A stretch of 64,000 nt of DNA from NCBI RefSeq assembly GCF_003054285.1, contig NZ_QBKS01000001.1:2480001-2544000 (forward strand). Reading direction: 5' to 3'. The notes beneath the pieces were generated by a model. It searched no databases and was not told where the DNA came from. It saw only the letters and a program-made list of their open reading frames with translations. The position numbers were made by a program, and so were the translations under genes. This document shows positions 26,387 to 35,169 of the stretch, one piece after another. Source of the stretch: Litoreibacter ponti (lineage in GTDB: Bacteria > Pseudomonadota > Alphaproteobacteria > Rhodobacterales > Rhodobacteraceae). Position 1 is the first letter of the stretch, and each line of letters begins with the position of its first letter.

Positions 26387-28309
26387 TTACGCGCGCTTGT
26401 CGTCGTCCAGATCTTCGAAGTCAGCGTCCACGATGTCTTCGTCAACGCCACGCATCTCGTCATCTGCATCGTCCGACGGCTCGGCCGAGGCGGCCTCGTC
26501 CTGCTGCGACTTGTAGATCGCTTCGCCAAGCTTCATGGCAGCGTCGGTCAGGTTTTGGATGCCACCTTTGATCTTTCCGGCATCCTCGGTTTCCATCGTC
26601 TCTTCGAGAGCTTTGAGCGCCAGCTCAATTGCCTCGACGGTGGAGCCATCAACCTTGTCGCCATGCTCTTCAAGCGACTTCTTGGTGCCGTGGATCAGGC
26701 TTTCGGCCTGGTTCTTGGCTTCGACCAGCTCGCGGCGCTCGGCGTCTGCATCGGCGTTGGCCTCTGCATCCTTGACCATTTGTTCGATATCTTCGTCGGA
26801 CAGACCGCCGGAGGCTTGGATGGTGATCTTCTGCTCCTTGCCGGTGCCTTTGTCCTTGGCGCCGACTTCCACGATGCCGTTGGCATCAATGTCGAAAGTT
26901 ACTTCGATCTGCGGCATGCCGCGGGGCGCGGGCGGGATGTCTTCCAGATTGAACTGGCCAAGGATCTTGTTATCGGCGGCCATTTCGCGCTCACCCTGGA
27001 ACACGCGCAGGGTCACGGCGTTCTGGTTGTCTTCCGCGGTCGAGAAGATTTGCGACTTCTTGGTCGGGATCGTCGTGTTGCGGTCGATAAGACGTGTGAA
27101 CACGCCACCCAAGGTCTCGATGCCTAGCGACAGCGGGGTCACGTCCAGCAGCACTACGTCTTTCACGTCGCCCTGAAGAACACCGGCCTGAATGGCGGCA
27201 CCCATGGCAACGACCTCGTCCGGGTTCACGCCCTTGTTCGGCTCTTTGCCGAAGAACTTGGAGACCTCTTCGATGACCTTCGGCATACGGGTCATACCAC
27301 CCACAAGCACGATCTCATCGATGTCGCTGGTGCTGAGACCTGCGTCTTTCAGCGCGGCCTGGCACGGCTTGATCGAAGATTTGATCAGGTCGCCCACAAG
27401 GCTTTCCAGCTTGGCGCGGGTCAGCTTCATGACCATGTGCAGCGGCTGGCCGCCTTTCGGGTCCATCGAAATGAACGGCTGGTTGATTTCGGTCTGCTGG
27501 CTCGAGGACAGCTCGATCTTCGCCTTCTCCGCCGCTTCCTTCAGACGCTGCAGTGCCATCTTGTCCTTGGTCAGGTCGACGCCGTTCTCTTTTTTGAACT
27601 CGTCGGCCAGGTAGGTCACGATGCGCATGTCGAAGTCTTCACCACCCAGGAACGTGTCGCCATTGGTGGATTTCACTTCAAACAGACCGTCGTCGATTTC
27701 CAGGATGGTCACGTCGAACGTACCGCCACCAAGGTCATAGACCGCGATGGTTTGTGTCTCTTTCTTGTCCAGACCGTAGGCCAGCGCGGCGGCGGTCGGC
27801 TCGTTGATGATACGCAGCACTTCAAGGCCCGCGATCTTGCCGGCGTCTTTCGTCGCCTGGCGCTGGGCGTCGTTGAAGTAGGCCGGAACGGTGATCACGG
27901 CTTGGGTGACGTCCTCGCCCAGGTAGCTCTCGGCGGTCTCTTTCATTTTTTGCAGGATGAACGCGGAGATCTGGCTGGGGCTGTACTTCTCGCCCTTGGC
28001 GCTGACCCATGCATCGCCATTGCCGCCATCGATCACGTCGAAGGGCAGGTTTTTCTTGTCTTTCGCGACATCCTTGTCGTCGAACCGGCGACCGATCAGG
28101 CGTTTCACGCCGAAGATCGTGTTGTCCGGATTGGTTACGGCCTGGCGTTTGGCGGCTTGGCCGACCAGACGCTCGTCATCCGTAAAGGCCACAATCGAGG
28201 GCGTGGTCCGTGCCCCTTCCGCGTTCTCGATCACGCGGGGTTGCGAGCCATCCATGATGGCCACGCAGGAGTTGGTAGTTCCAAGGTCGATACCGATGAC
28301 TTTAGCCAT
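26387..28309 (-). CDS. dnaK: Chaperone protein DnaK (Hsp70)
   Basis: 640 residues. ATPase domain begins MAKVIGIDLGTTNSCVAIMDG-like (phosphate loop DLGTTNS at residues 8-14); substrate-binding domain from about residue 390 (VLLDVTPLSLGIETLGG), and a C-terminal lid ending in an acidic tail EDLDDDKRA. The open frame extends 75 codons upstream but ATG 28309 with AAAGGA before it gives the family N-terminus. A sigma-32-type promoter lies about 110 bases upstream. Confidence 0.98.
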   Translation of the reverse strand: MAKVIGIDLGTTNSCVAIMDGSQPRVIENAEGARTTPSIVAFTDDERLVGQAAKRQAVTNPDNTIFGVKRLIGRRFDDKDVAKDKKNLPFDVIDGGNGDAWVSAKGEKYSPSQISAFILQKMKETAESYLGEDVTQAVITVPAYFNDAQRQATKDAGKIAGLEVLRIINEPTAAALAYGLDKKETQTIAVYDLGGGTFDVTILEIDDGLFEVKSTNGDTFLGGEDFDMRIVTYLADEFKKENGVDLTKDKMALQRLKEAAEKAKIELSSSQQTEINQPFISMDPKGGQPLHMVMKLTRAKLESLVGDLIKSSIKPCQAALKDAGLSTSDIDEIVLVGGMTRMPKVIEEVSKFFGKEPNKGVNPDEVVAMGAAIQAGVLQGDVKDVVLLDVTPLSLGIETLGGVFTRLIDRNTTIPTKKSQIFSTAEDNQNAVTLRVFQGEREMAADNKILGQFNLEDIPPAPRGMPQIEVTFDIDANGIVEVGAKDKGTGKEQKITIQASGGLSDEDIEQMVKDAEANADADAERRELVEAKNQAESLIHGTKKSLEEHGDKVDGSTVEAIELALKALEETMETEDAGKIKGGIQNLTDAAMKLGEAIYKSQQDEAASAEPSDDADDEMRGVDEDIVDADFEDLDDDKRA

Positions 28310-28419
28310 AAGCGCAGGTCCTTTCTTAGCGGCGATAATTTGGAGCACAGACCCATGTCGGCTTCTGCACTCCGATCCCAAATTGACCGGGGGCATAGCC
28401 CCATCGGAGTTCGGAGCGT

Positions 28420-28448
28420 ATATAGGGGTGGGTCCAGAGTGTCGCAAG
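28420..28448 (-). promoter_or_regulatory. Sigma-32 (RpoH) heat-shock promoter of dnaK
   Basis: On the minus strand CTTG (28445-28448), an 18-base spacer, then CCTATAT (28420-28426). This fits the alphaproteobacterial RpoH consensus CTTG-N17/18-CYTATNT completely. It predicts a leader of about 100 bases before the dnaK ATG. Confidence 0.78.
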
Positions 28449-28513
28449 GCGCTGCCCGGATTGAATCTCTCAAAAATGTCAGAATTGGTGTCTTGCGTGA
28501 CGGAAGTTGGAAA

Positions 28514-29142
28514 ATGAGCGGTGATGACGGCCATATTCCCCCAAATCTTGTGGTCCGGGGGTCAAAATTTTCGAAGGTTTTCTGGATCAGGCGGCGCAAC
28601 GATCCCTGGTAGAGGACATCCGCCGCGTTGTTGCGCACGCGCCCTTGTTCACGCCGACGACCCCCAGCGGAAAGGCGATGACGGTGCGCATGACGTCCGC
28701 CGGGCGTGTTGGGTGGGTCACCGATCACAGCGGCTATCGCTACGAGCCTGCGCATCCGAACGGGACCGCGTGGCCCCCGATTCCGGATGCGGTCCTGGAG
28801 ATCTGGCGCGCGGTGGGGTCGAAGGATCGTGATCCCGACAGCTGTTTGATCAATTTCTACGGCGAGGACGCCAAGATGGGTATGCATCAGGACCGGGACG
28901 AGGGCGACTTCTCTTGGCCGGTTGTGTCAGTGTCTTTGGGGGATGAAGCCCTTTTTCGGATCGGGAACACCACGCGGGGCGGGAAGACCGAAAGCCTGTG
29001 GCTGCGCTCCGGCGACGTGGTGGTGATGGGCGGCGAGGCACGCCTTGCCTACCATGGGGTGGATCGGGTCAAGCACGGCTCGTCTCTGCTTTTGCCGAAA
29101 GGCGGTCGGATCAACCTGACGCTGCGCGTCGTGGCGGATTAG
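28514..29142 (+). CDS. alkB: AlkB-type alkylated DNA/RNA dioxygenase, with apparent frameshift
   Basis: AlkB oxidatively removes methyl groups from 1-methyladenine and 3-methylcytosine using Fe(II) and 2-oxoglutarate. The catalytic core is intact in frame 28645-29142: metal ligands HQD and the later YHGVDRVKHGSS, and the 2-oxoglutarate Arg in RINLTLR. The family N-terminus continues upstream in that frame (FEGFLDQAAQRSLVEDI) but meets no ATG or GTG start. The matching start is ATG 28514, with GGAAG seven bases before it, in another frame (LVVRGSK...). The frames join at 28561-28571 in the run gggggtcaaaatttt: one missing base there would explain it. Either a real inactivating indel, a sequence error, or slippage. 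Confidence 0.72.
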
Positions 29143-29966
29143 CGACCCGCCCCCCAGCTGACCGAGACATGGCGGCGGGTATAAAACTCGCCCATCAACC
29201 CGATCATGATGAGGATTATCGTAACCGTCAGGGGATACTCCCACGACGAGAAATGTGGATTGTAGTTGATGAACGTAAAGCCGCGCGCCTGATCGATGCA
29301 GTGGAACAGCGGGTTCCAGTCAAAGAAGGCGATCACGTAGCTGGGCATAGCGTTGGCCACGAACATCTTGCCTGATGCGATCATGTTGGCCCGGCTGTAA
29401 ATCGTGGACAAAAGCAACGAGATTTCCGGCAGCCAAGGCTTGAGCGCCAAGAATAGCATGCCGACCCCGACGCCCGACAGCCAAGCCAGCAGGAACATCG
29501 CGCCGGCCAGAACGGGCTCTTCGATGACAACCGGGTGCCATGCGACGTGCACGCCGAACAGGATCAGCAGCACCGACAGGGTTTGCAAGTAGAGGCAGGA
29601 CAGCGCTGCGGACACGATGGAAATCGCCGTGTTCATCGGTGCGTGCTTCATCATGGCCGAGGTCGGACCCTCCGCGCCCATGACGGCGCTCATCGCCTTG
29701 TTATGGGTCAGAAAAAGGAAAATCCCAGACAACAGATACAAAATGAAATCGCCCCGGATCGCGGAGCCGCGCAGCCCGAGCACGACAAACATCAGGTAGA
29801 ACGCCGCCACGAACACAACGGTCTGCATCATGTTCATCATCAGGCCAATGATGGCGTTGGAATGGTTCTTGCGCAGATGGCGCACCGTGCTGACATAGAT
29901 CAGCTCCGCCAGGCCAAGGGCCGAGCGGAAATGGGTATTGCGTTCCTGCGTCTCAAACATCGCCAC
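29139..29966 (-). CDS. ABC-2 type polysaccharide export permease (KpsM-like)
   Basis: 275 residues with about six membrane segments, the layout of ABC-2 permeases for capsule or lipopolysaccharide export (KpsM/RkpT/Wzm type). Signals: N-terminal amphipathic part ETQERNTHFRSALGLAELIYV with RHLRKNHSNAIIGL, and a C-terminal WNPLFHCIDQARGFTFINYNPH motif typical of the group. The partner ATPase is not in the window. A second ATG two codons in (MFETQ) is equally possible as start. Stop interlocks with the alkB stop on four bases; divergent from cysQ. Confidence 0.83.
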   Translation of the reverse strand: MAMFETQERNTHFRSALGLAELIYVSTVRHLRKNHSNAIIGLMMNMMQTVVFVAAFYLMFVVLGLRGSAIRGDFILYLLSGIFLFLTHNKAMSAVMGAEGPTSAMMKHAPMNTAISIVSAALSCLYLQTLSVLLILFGVHVAWHPVVIEEPVLAGAMFLLAWLSGVGVGMLFLALKPWLPEISLLLSTIYSRANMIASGKMFVANAMPSYVIAFFDWNPLFHCIDQARGFTFINYNPHFSSWEYPLTVTIILIMIGLMGEFYTRRHVSVSWGAGR

Positions 29967-30090
29967 AAACCTGCTTTGCCGTGGGGCCGGTGCTCTGATC
30001 GCTGATATGCCAGAAAACTTGCCGATCCGTTACCGACGCAGCATAAGAAGATGAATACGGCAGATCAATGACACGGGCGGGAGAGCGGGC

Positions 30091-30888
30091 TTGGACTATA
30101 ACAAACTGGCAACGGTGTTTCGCACCCTTGCGCTGGAGGCGGGCGACAAGATCATGGAGATCTACAACGCCGACGATTTCGAGGTCCGCTCGAAATCCGA
30201 TGACAGCCCTGTCACGGCGGCTGATGAAGCGGCGGATGTCTTGATCTCGGCGGGCGTGCGCGCGGCGTTTCCCGACATTCTGCTCGTGACCGAAGAGCAA
30301 GCCGCAACTCATTCGGACACCGCGGGTACGTTCATCCTTGTCGACCCCTTGGATGGCACAAAAGAGTTCATCAAACGGCGTGGGGACTTCACGGTAAACA
30401 TCGCGCTGGTAGAAAACGGCATTCCGACGCGCGGCGTTGTCTATGCGCCGGCGAAGGGGCGAATGTTTTTCACGGACGCACAAGGTGCGAGCGTCGAAGA
30501 GCAGGGTCCGTTTGACCGCGAGGAGCGGGGCGATACGACCCCACTTCGCGTGAAAGCTCCCAATAATGACGCGCTTGTGGTGGTGGCTTCCAAGTCGCAC
30601 CGCGATCAGGCGACCGACGACTATATCGCAAAGTACAATACATCGGACATGACCGGCGCGGGATCGTCGCTGAAGTTCTGTCTCGTCGCGGCGGGTGAAG
30701 CGGATCTGTATCCGCGCCTTGGCAGGACGATGGAGTGGGATACCGCCGCCGGCCACGCTGTCCTGCGCGGCGCGGGCGGCGATGTGGTGCGCTTCGACGA
30801 TCATTTGCCGCTAACCTATGGCAAGCCGATCTACGAAAACCCGTTCTTCATAGCCTACGCGCCCGGCGTCGATTTGAGGCCCGCGTAA
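30091..30888 (+). CDS. cysQ: 3'(2'),5'-bisphosphate nucleotidase CysQ
   Basis: 265 residues, inositol monophosphatase superfamily. Metal-binding motifs: TEEQ (near residue 69), DPLDGTKEF (near 86) and the C-terminal WDTAAGHAVLRGAGG. CysQ hydrolyses PAP (3'-phosphoadenosine 5'-phosphate) to AMP, clearing the product of PAPS-using sulfotransferases. The start is a TTG (30091) with GGGAG about eight bases upstream; the in-frame stop at 30052 rules out an earlier start. Overlaps kdsB by one base (TAATG). Linked in this window to a sulfotransferase 7 kb downstream. Confidence 0.92.
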   Translation: MDYNKLATVFRTLALEAGDKIMEIYNADDFEVRSKSDDSPVTAADEAADVLISAGVRAAFPDILLVTEEQAATHSDTAGTFILVDPLDGTKEFIKRRGDFTVNIALVENGIPTRGVVYAPAKGRMFFTDAQGASVEEQGPFDREERGDTTPLRVKAPNNDALVVVASKSHRDQATDDYIAKYNTSDMTGAGSSLKFCLVAAGEADLYPRLGRTMEWDTAAGHAVLRGAGGDVVRFDDHLPLTYGKPIYENPFFIAYAPGVDLRPA

Positions 30889-31688
30889 TGTCGGTCACGA
30901 TCGTCATTCCCGCGCGCTACGCATCGAAGCGCTACCCGGGCAAACCGCTCGTTGAATTGACGGGCGCAACCGGCGAAGCGCGCAGTCTGATCGAGCGGTC
31001 CTGGCGCGCAGCAAAGGCGGTTTCGGGCGTAGATAGGGTCTATGTTGCCACTGACGATGATCGGATCAAAGCCGCGTCAGAGGCCTTCGGGGCGGAGGTC
31101 GTCATGACTTCTGAAGACTGCTTCAATGGCACCGAACGGTGCGCCGATGCCTTGCCGAAATTGCCCACAGAGCCGGAGATCGTGGTGAACCTGCAAGGCG
31201 ACGCGCCACTCACCCCTGCGTGGTTTGTGGAGGACTTGATCGCGGGACTGCGCAGTGCGCCGGATGCAGCATGCGCAACCCCGGTCTTGCGCTGTGATGG
31301 CAAGGCATTGAACGGGTTCCTCGCGGACCGCAAAGCAGGGCGTGTCGGCGGCACGACCGCAGTGTTCGGGACCGATATGTCGGGGCTCTATTTCTCGAAA
31401 GAGGTGATCCCATTCACCTCCAAATCCTACGAAAATGACGCGCCCACTCCCGTGTTCCACCATGTCGGGGTCTACGCGTATCGCCCCGCAGCACTGCGCC
31501 AATACACCGATTGGGGTGTTGGCCCGCTCGAGGACTTGGAAGGATTGGAGCAGCTGCGTTTCCTTGAGAATGGCGCGAAGATCCTATGCGTCGAGGTCGA
31601 AGCACGCGGGCGTCAATTCTGGGAACTCAACAATCCCGAAGACGTCCCAAAACTGGAAGCGATGCTGTCGGAGATGGGCCATCCATGA
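30888..31688 (+). CDS. kdsB: 3-deoxy-manno-octulosonate cytidylyltransferase
   Basis: 266 residues. KdsB makes CMP-Kdo from Kdo and CTP. N-terminal nucleotide motif IPARYASKRYPGKPL (residues 6-20), VYVATDDDRI, VVNLQGDAPL with the metal Asp, and C-terminal TDWGVGPLEDLEGLEQLRF. The open frame begins 51 codons upstream inside cysQ; ATG 30888 is right by family start. Somewhat divergent from the E. coli enzyme and similar to the capsule-type KpsU group in being next to polysaccharide genes. Confidence 0.93.
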   Translation: MSVTIVIPARYASKRYPGKPLVELTGATGEARSLIERSWRAAKAVSGVDRVYVATDDDRIKAASEAFGAEVVMTSEDCFNGTERCADALPKLPTEPEIVVNLQGDAPLTPAWFVEDLIAGLRSAPDAACATPVLRCDGKALNGFLADRKAGRVGGTTAVFGTDMSGLYFSKEVIPFTSKSYENDAPTPVFHHVGVYAYRPAALRQYTDWGVGPLEDLEGLEQLRFLENGAKILCVEVEARGRQFWELNNPEDVPKLEAMLSEMGHP

Positions 31689-32869
31689 GCGATGTTTCGG
31701 TCTCTGTGGTCATTGTGAGCCGCAATCGACCGGATGATCTGCGTAAGTGCCTTCGGGCGCTGAAATTTCAGACACTACGCCCGTTCGAAGTGGTTGTTGT
31801 CGGAAACACACGACCTCCCCAAGATGCCCAGATCAAATTCGTGGCCTTCGACGAGCCCAATATCTCTGCCGCACGCAACCTCGGGATCGAACAGTCGGCG
31901 GGTGAGATCATCGCTTTCATCGACGATGATGCGATTGCGGAGCCGACGTGGCTCACAAGACTTGTGGCCCCGTTGGATGATCCGAGCGTGTCGGCAAGCG
32001 GCGGGTTTGTACGAGGGCGCAACGGAATCAGTTTTCAATGGAAGGCAGAGACGATCGGGAAGGATGGAAGCTCCGAAGCCATTGAGGCTAGAGAGACGAC
32101 CGTCTTCCGAGGAGACGAAACAGACGCGATCAAGCTGCAAGGCACCAACTGCGCATTCCGCCGCGAGCCGCTGGTCTCGATTGGCGGTTTCGACGAGAGT
32201 TTTCGCTTCTTTCTTGACGAGGCCGACGTCTGTTTGCGGCTTCACACCGAAGGCTATGCAGTCGCGGTCGTACCCGATGCAGAAGTTCAACACGGCTTTG
32301 CCGCGAGTGCGTTGCGCGGGAAGGATCGGCGGCCGACCTCGCTGTTCGAGATCGCGGCGAGCCATGCGTACTTCGTGAAGAAACATAACAACTCAGGTGA
32401 AATAGAGCCTTTACTGGGCGAACAGACTGTTCGGTTGAACCGCCTCCTGGAACAAGGCCTGCTTGAGCCGAAGGATTACCGAAAGCTGAAGCAAGAGCTT
32501 GATGCAGGCTTGCAGGATGGTAAGGCGCGCACTTCGCAGATCAGGGCGACGTGGTCTGAGCCTGGCGATTTCCTCCCTTACGTCGAGGGTACCCCGAAGG
32601 ACCACGTCTATCTGAGCTGTCGAAGGTCAGATCGTGCCGTTACCTTTCAACAGGCTCGGGAATTGGGTGCATCCGGGGTCCCTGTGACGGTCTTGGTCTT
32701 GTCGCTCACATCGCTGTATCATCGCAGGTGGTTTCACGAAGATGGGTTCTGGGTGCAGACCGGGGGAATATTCGGAAAATCGACCCGTTCCGACCGTCTG
32801 TTTTCCCTATACTCCCGATCAAAACGGTCGGCGCGCGAGATTGAGATGCTGAAACAGATCAGAGATTAG
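31685..32869 (+). CDS. Glycosyltransferase family 2 with uncharacterised C-terminal part
   Basis: 394 residues. N-terminal GT2 (GT-A) domain, residues 1-230: SVVIVSRNRPDDLRKCLRAL, ISAARNLGIE, and the metal motif FIDDDA near residue 80, plus FFLDEADVCLRL with the catalytic acid. After about residue 290 a separate part follows (PGDFLPYVEGTPKDHVYLSC ... SLTSLYHRRWFHEDGFWVQ) that I do not recognise. Donor and acceptor unknown. Overlaps kdsB by four bases (ATGA), so co-translated with it. Confidence 0.82.
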   Translation: MSDVSVSVVIVSRNRPDDLRKCLRALKFQTLRPFEVVVVGNTRPPQDAQIKFVAFDEPNISAARNLGIEQSAGEIIAFIDDDAIAEPTWLTRLVAPLDDPSVSASGGFVRGRNGISFQWKAETIGKDGSSEAIEARETTVFRGDETDAIKLQGTNCAFRREPLVSIGGFDESFRFFLDEADVCLRLHTEGYAVAVVPDAEVQHGFAASALRGKDRRPTSLFEIAASHAYFVKKHNNSGEIEPLLGEQTVRLNRLLEQGLLEPKDYRKLKQELDAGLQDGKARTSQIRATWSEPGDFLPYVEGTPKDHVYLSCRRSDRAVTFQQARELGASGVPVTVLVLSLTSLYHRRWFHEDGFWVQTGGIFGKSTRSDRLFSLYSRSKRSAREIEMLKQIRD

Positions 32870-33002
32870 GCAAGAGATCGCGAATATTTAACCTTTGGCG
32901 GCGATATCTGGCGTATCAGTCACACCTTTCTGGCCGCTCGGAAACAAGACGTAGTCACTGGCATCGCAAATGGTTAATGCTGGGACAAGCAAGAGGTACG
33001 GA

Positions 33003-33896
33003 ATGAAGCGCAAAGTCACGAAAGCAGTCTTCCCGGTTGCGGGATTGGGCACGCGGTTTCTGCCAGCAACAAAGTCGATCCCGAAAGAGATCATGACGCT
33101 CGTCGATAAGCCATTGATCCAATACGCGATCGACGAAGCGCGCGCCGCAGGCATCAAGGAATTCATCTTCGTGACCTCCCGCGGGAAAGGCGCGCTGGAA
33201 GACTACTTTGATCACGCTCCAGAGCTGGAAACGAGCTTGCGCAAGAAGGGCAAGAAAGAGCTGCTTCAGACGCTCAAGAACACAAATATGGATAGTGGTG
33301 CGATTGCCTATATCCGCCAGCACAAGGCGCTTGGTCTGGGCCATGCCGTCTGGTGCGCGCGTCGATTGATCGGCAATGAGCCTTTCGCAGTTATCCTGCC
33401 TGACGATGTCATTGCAGCCGAAAAACCGTGCTTGCAACAGATGACAGAAGCCTACGCCGAAACGGGCGGGTGCATGGTCGCCGCGATGGAGGTGCCGCCC
33501 GAGAAGGCGTCGTCCTACGGTGTTCTGGACATCAAGGACGATATGGGCGCGATGGTGTCCGTCAACGGTATGGTCGAGAAGCCGGCGCCCGACGTTGCGC
33601 CCTCAAACCTCGCCGTTATCGGCCGGTATATCCTCACCCCGAAGGTGCTGAACAATCTCAACCAGATGAAGAAGGGCGCGGGCGGAGAAATTCAGCTCAC
33701 CGACGCCATCGCGCGCGAGATCGAGGCGGATCGTGACGTCTACGGCTACCGCTTCCGCGGTCAGCGGTATGATTGCGGATCGAAGGCTGGGTATCTGCAA
33801 GCGACGGTGGCCTTCGGCCTGGCGCGTGACGAGTTGCAGGATGAGTTTGCCCAGTATCTGGACGAGATGGTCGCCCTTCGCAAAGCCGCCGAGTGA
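33003..33896 (+). CDS. galU: UTP-glucose-1-phosphate uridylyltransferase
   Basis: 297 residues. GalU makes UDP-glucose, precursor for glycans and UDP-glucuronate. The nucleotide motif FPVAGLGTRFLPATKSIPKE is at residues 10-29 region, with later VTSRGKGALEDYFD and GLGHAVWCAR, LPDDVI. ATG 33003 preceded by AAGAGG; the open frame begins 11 codons earlier at a non-preferred start. Placed between glycosyltransferases as substrate supplier. Confidence 0.95.
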   Translation: MKRKVTKAVFPVAGLGTRFLPATKSIPKEIMTLVDKPLIQYAIDEARAAGIKEFIFVTSRGKGALEDYFDHAPELETSLRKKGKKELLQTLKNTNMDSGAIAYIRQHKALGLGHAVWCARRLIGNEPFAVILPDDVIAAEKPCLQQMTEAYAETGGCMVAAMEVPPEKASSYGVLDIKDDMGAMVSVNGMVEKPAPDVAPSNLAVIGRYILTPKVLNNLNQMKKGAGGEIQLTDAIAREIEADRDVYGYRFRGQRYDCGSKAGYLQATVAFGLARDELQDEFAQYLDEMVALRKAAE

Positions 33897-33907
33897 CATG
33901 ACCACCG

Positions 33908-35140
33908 ATGCAAGGCGCTGGTACCAAACGGGCCGATACGAGCGATAGATCCTATCCAGTGCTTCTCGACATCACGCGGCTTACGTCTCGCGTGGGGCGC
34001 GGCGCGCTGACCGGTGTGGACCGGGTGGAAATGGCGTATCTGGATTGGTGTTTGAGCACTCATGGTCAGCTTCACGGTCTTGCGCGCATCGCCAGCGGCT
34101 ATGCGCTATTGGATCGCAATGGACTTGCGCGGTTTACCGACCGACTGAAGGGGGCAGAGCCGTGGGGCAGGCGCGACGCCAGAGCCTTGGTCGGCGTAAA
34201 GACTCCGAAGCCCCGCGGTGCGGCGGAAAGTGATTTGCGGCGACTTGCGATTTCTTTGAGCAACAAGGCGCGCCTGCCAGATCTGCCGGATGCCTTATAC
34301 CTCAACACGGGCCACTCGAACCTTCGGCGGATCACGCTCGAGGGTGTTCGGGCCCAGGGCCTCAGGACTGCGATTCTGGTTCATGACACGATCCCTTTGG
34401 ATTTCCCGCAGTTCCAGCGCGACGGAAGCGCCGATGCATTTGCGCAGAAGCTACGTTTGTCCGTCCAGCACGCGGACCTTATCATCTCGAATTCCAAACA
34501 GACGAAGCAGAGGGTGAAGGCACACGCCAAAACATGGGGTGATTGCCCGCCGGTCACCGTCGCTCATCTGGGCCTTGATGCAAGAGAAAGGGTTGAGGTC
34601 AAAGCCAAGAATAGACCCTATTTCACTGCGATTGGAACGATCGAGCCCCGCAAGAACCACACACTGTTGCTTGATATTTGGGAGGATATGACCCCGGATG
34701 AGCGGCCGGACTTGCACTTCGTCGGCAAGCGCGGATGGAAAAACGAGGCGCTGTTTGCATGGCTTGATCAACTGAAATCGCAGCCATGGTTACATCTGCA
34801 TGAAGACATGGACGACCCGGCGCTTACGCGGCACCTGTCCGGGGCACACGCGCTTCTGTTCCCGTCCTTCGCCGAAGGCTTCGGCCTTCCGTCACTTGAA
34901 GCGGCTCAGTTAGGGATCCCGGTGATCTGTGGCGATCTTGCCATCCACCGGGAGCTGCTGGGGGACTACCCCGTTTACGCAGACCTGGAAGACCGCTACT
35001 TTTGGAAAAAAACAATACTTGAGCAGGCAGCGCAGAGGCAAAAAGACCTCGTCCACGCACATATGGCCAAGAGACCGCATATTCCGACCTGGTCGGAGCA
35101 TTTTGCTGCCGTTAACGCGGCGGTGATGAAGCTGGTCTAG
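33908..35140 (+). CDS. Glycosyltransferase family 4 (group 1)
   Basis: 410 residues with two Rossmann halves (GT-B). C-terminal signatures: YFTAIGTIEPRKNHTLLLDI (donor domain entry) and FPSFAEGFGLPSLEAAQLG, the E-x7-E motif of retaining GT4 enzymes. N-terminal VLLDITRLTSRVGRGALTGVDRV is characteristic of a subgroup that often makes mannosyl or similar linkages in surface glycans; donor cannot be fixed from sequence alone. Begins 12 bases after galU. Confidence 0.87.
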   Translation: MQGAGTKRADTSDRSYPVLLDITRLTSRVGRGALTGVDRVEMAYLDWCLSTHGQLHGLARIASGYALLDRNGLARFTDRLKGAEPWGRRDARALVGVKTPKPRGAAESDLRRLAISLSNKARLPDLPDALYLNTGHSNLRRITLEGVRAQGLRTAILVHDTIPLDFPQFQRDGSADAFAQKLRLSVQHADLIISNSKQTKQRVKAHAKTWGDCPPVTVAHLGLDARERVEVKAKNRPYFTAIGTIEPRKNHTLLLDIWEDMTPDERPDLHFVGKRGWKNEALFAWLDQLKSQPWLHLHEDMDDPALTRHLSGAHALLFPSFAEGFGLPSLEAAQLGIPVICGDLAIHRELLGDYPVYADLEDRYFWKKTILEQAAQRQKDLVHAHMAKRPHIPTWSEHFAAVNAAVMKLV

Positions 35141-35169
35141 GGTCCCCGCGTGGTCAAAGGTGACACAAC

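Noticed and set aside
28310..28534. 75-codon extension of dnaK
   Set aside because: Contains the RpoH promoter and leader; the family starts at 28309.
27437..28612. 391-codon plus-strand open frame opposite dnaK
   Set aside because: Mostly shadow of dnaK. Only its last part, from ATG 28514, is used, as the N-terminus of the frameshifted alkB.
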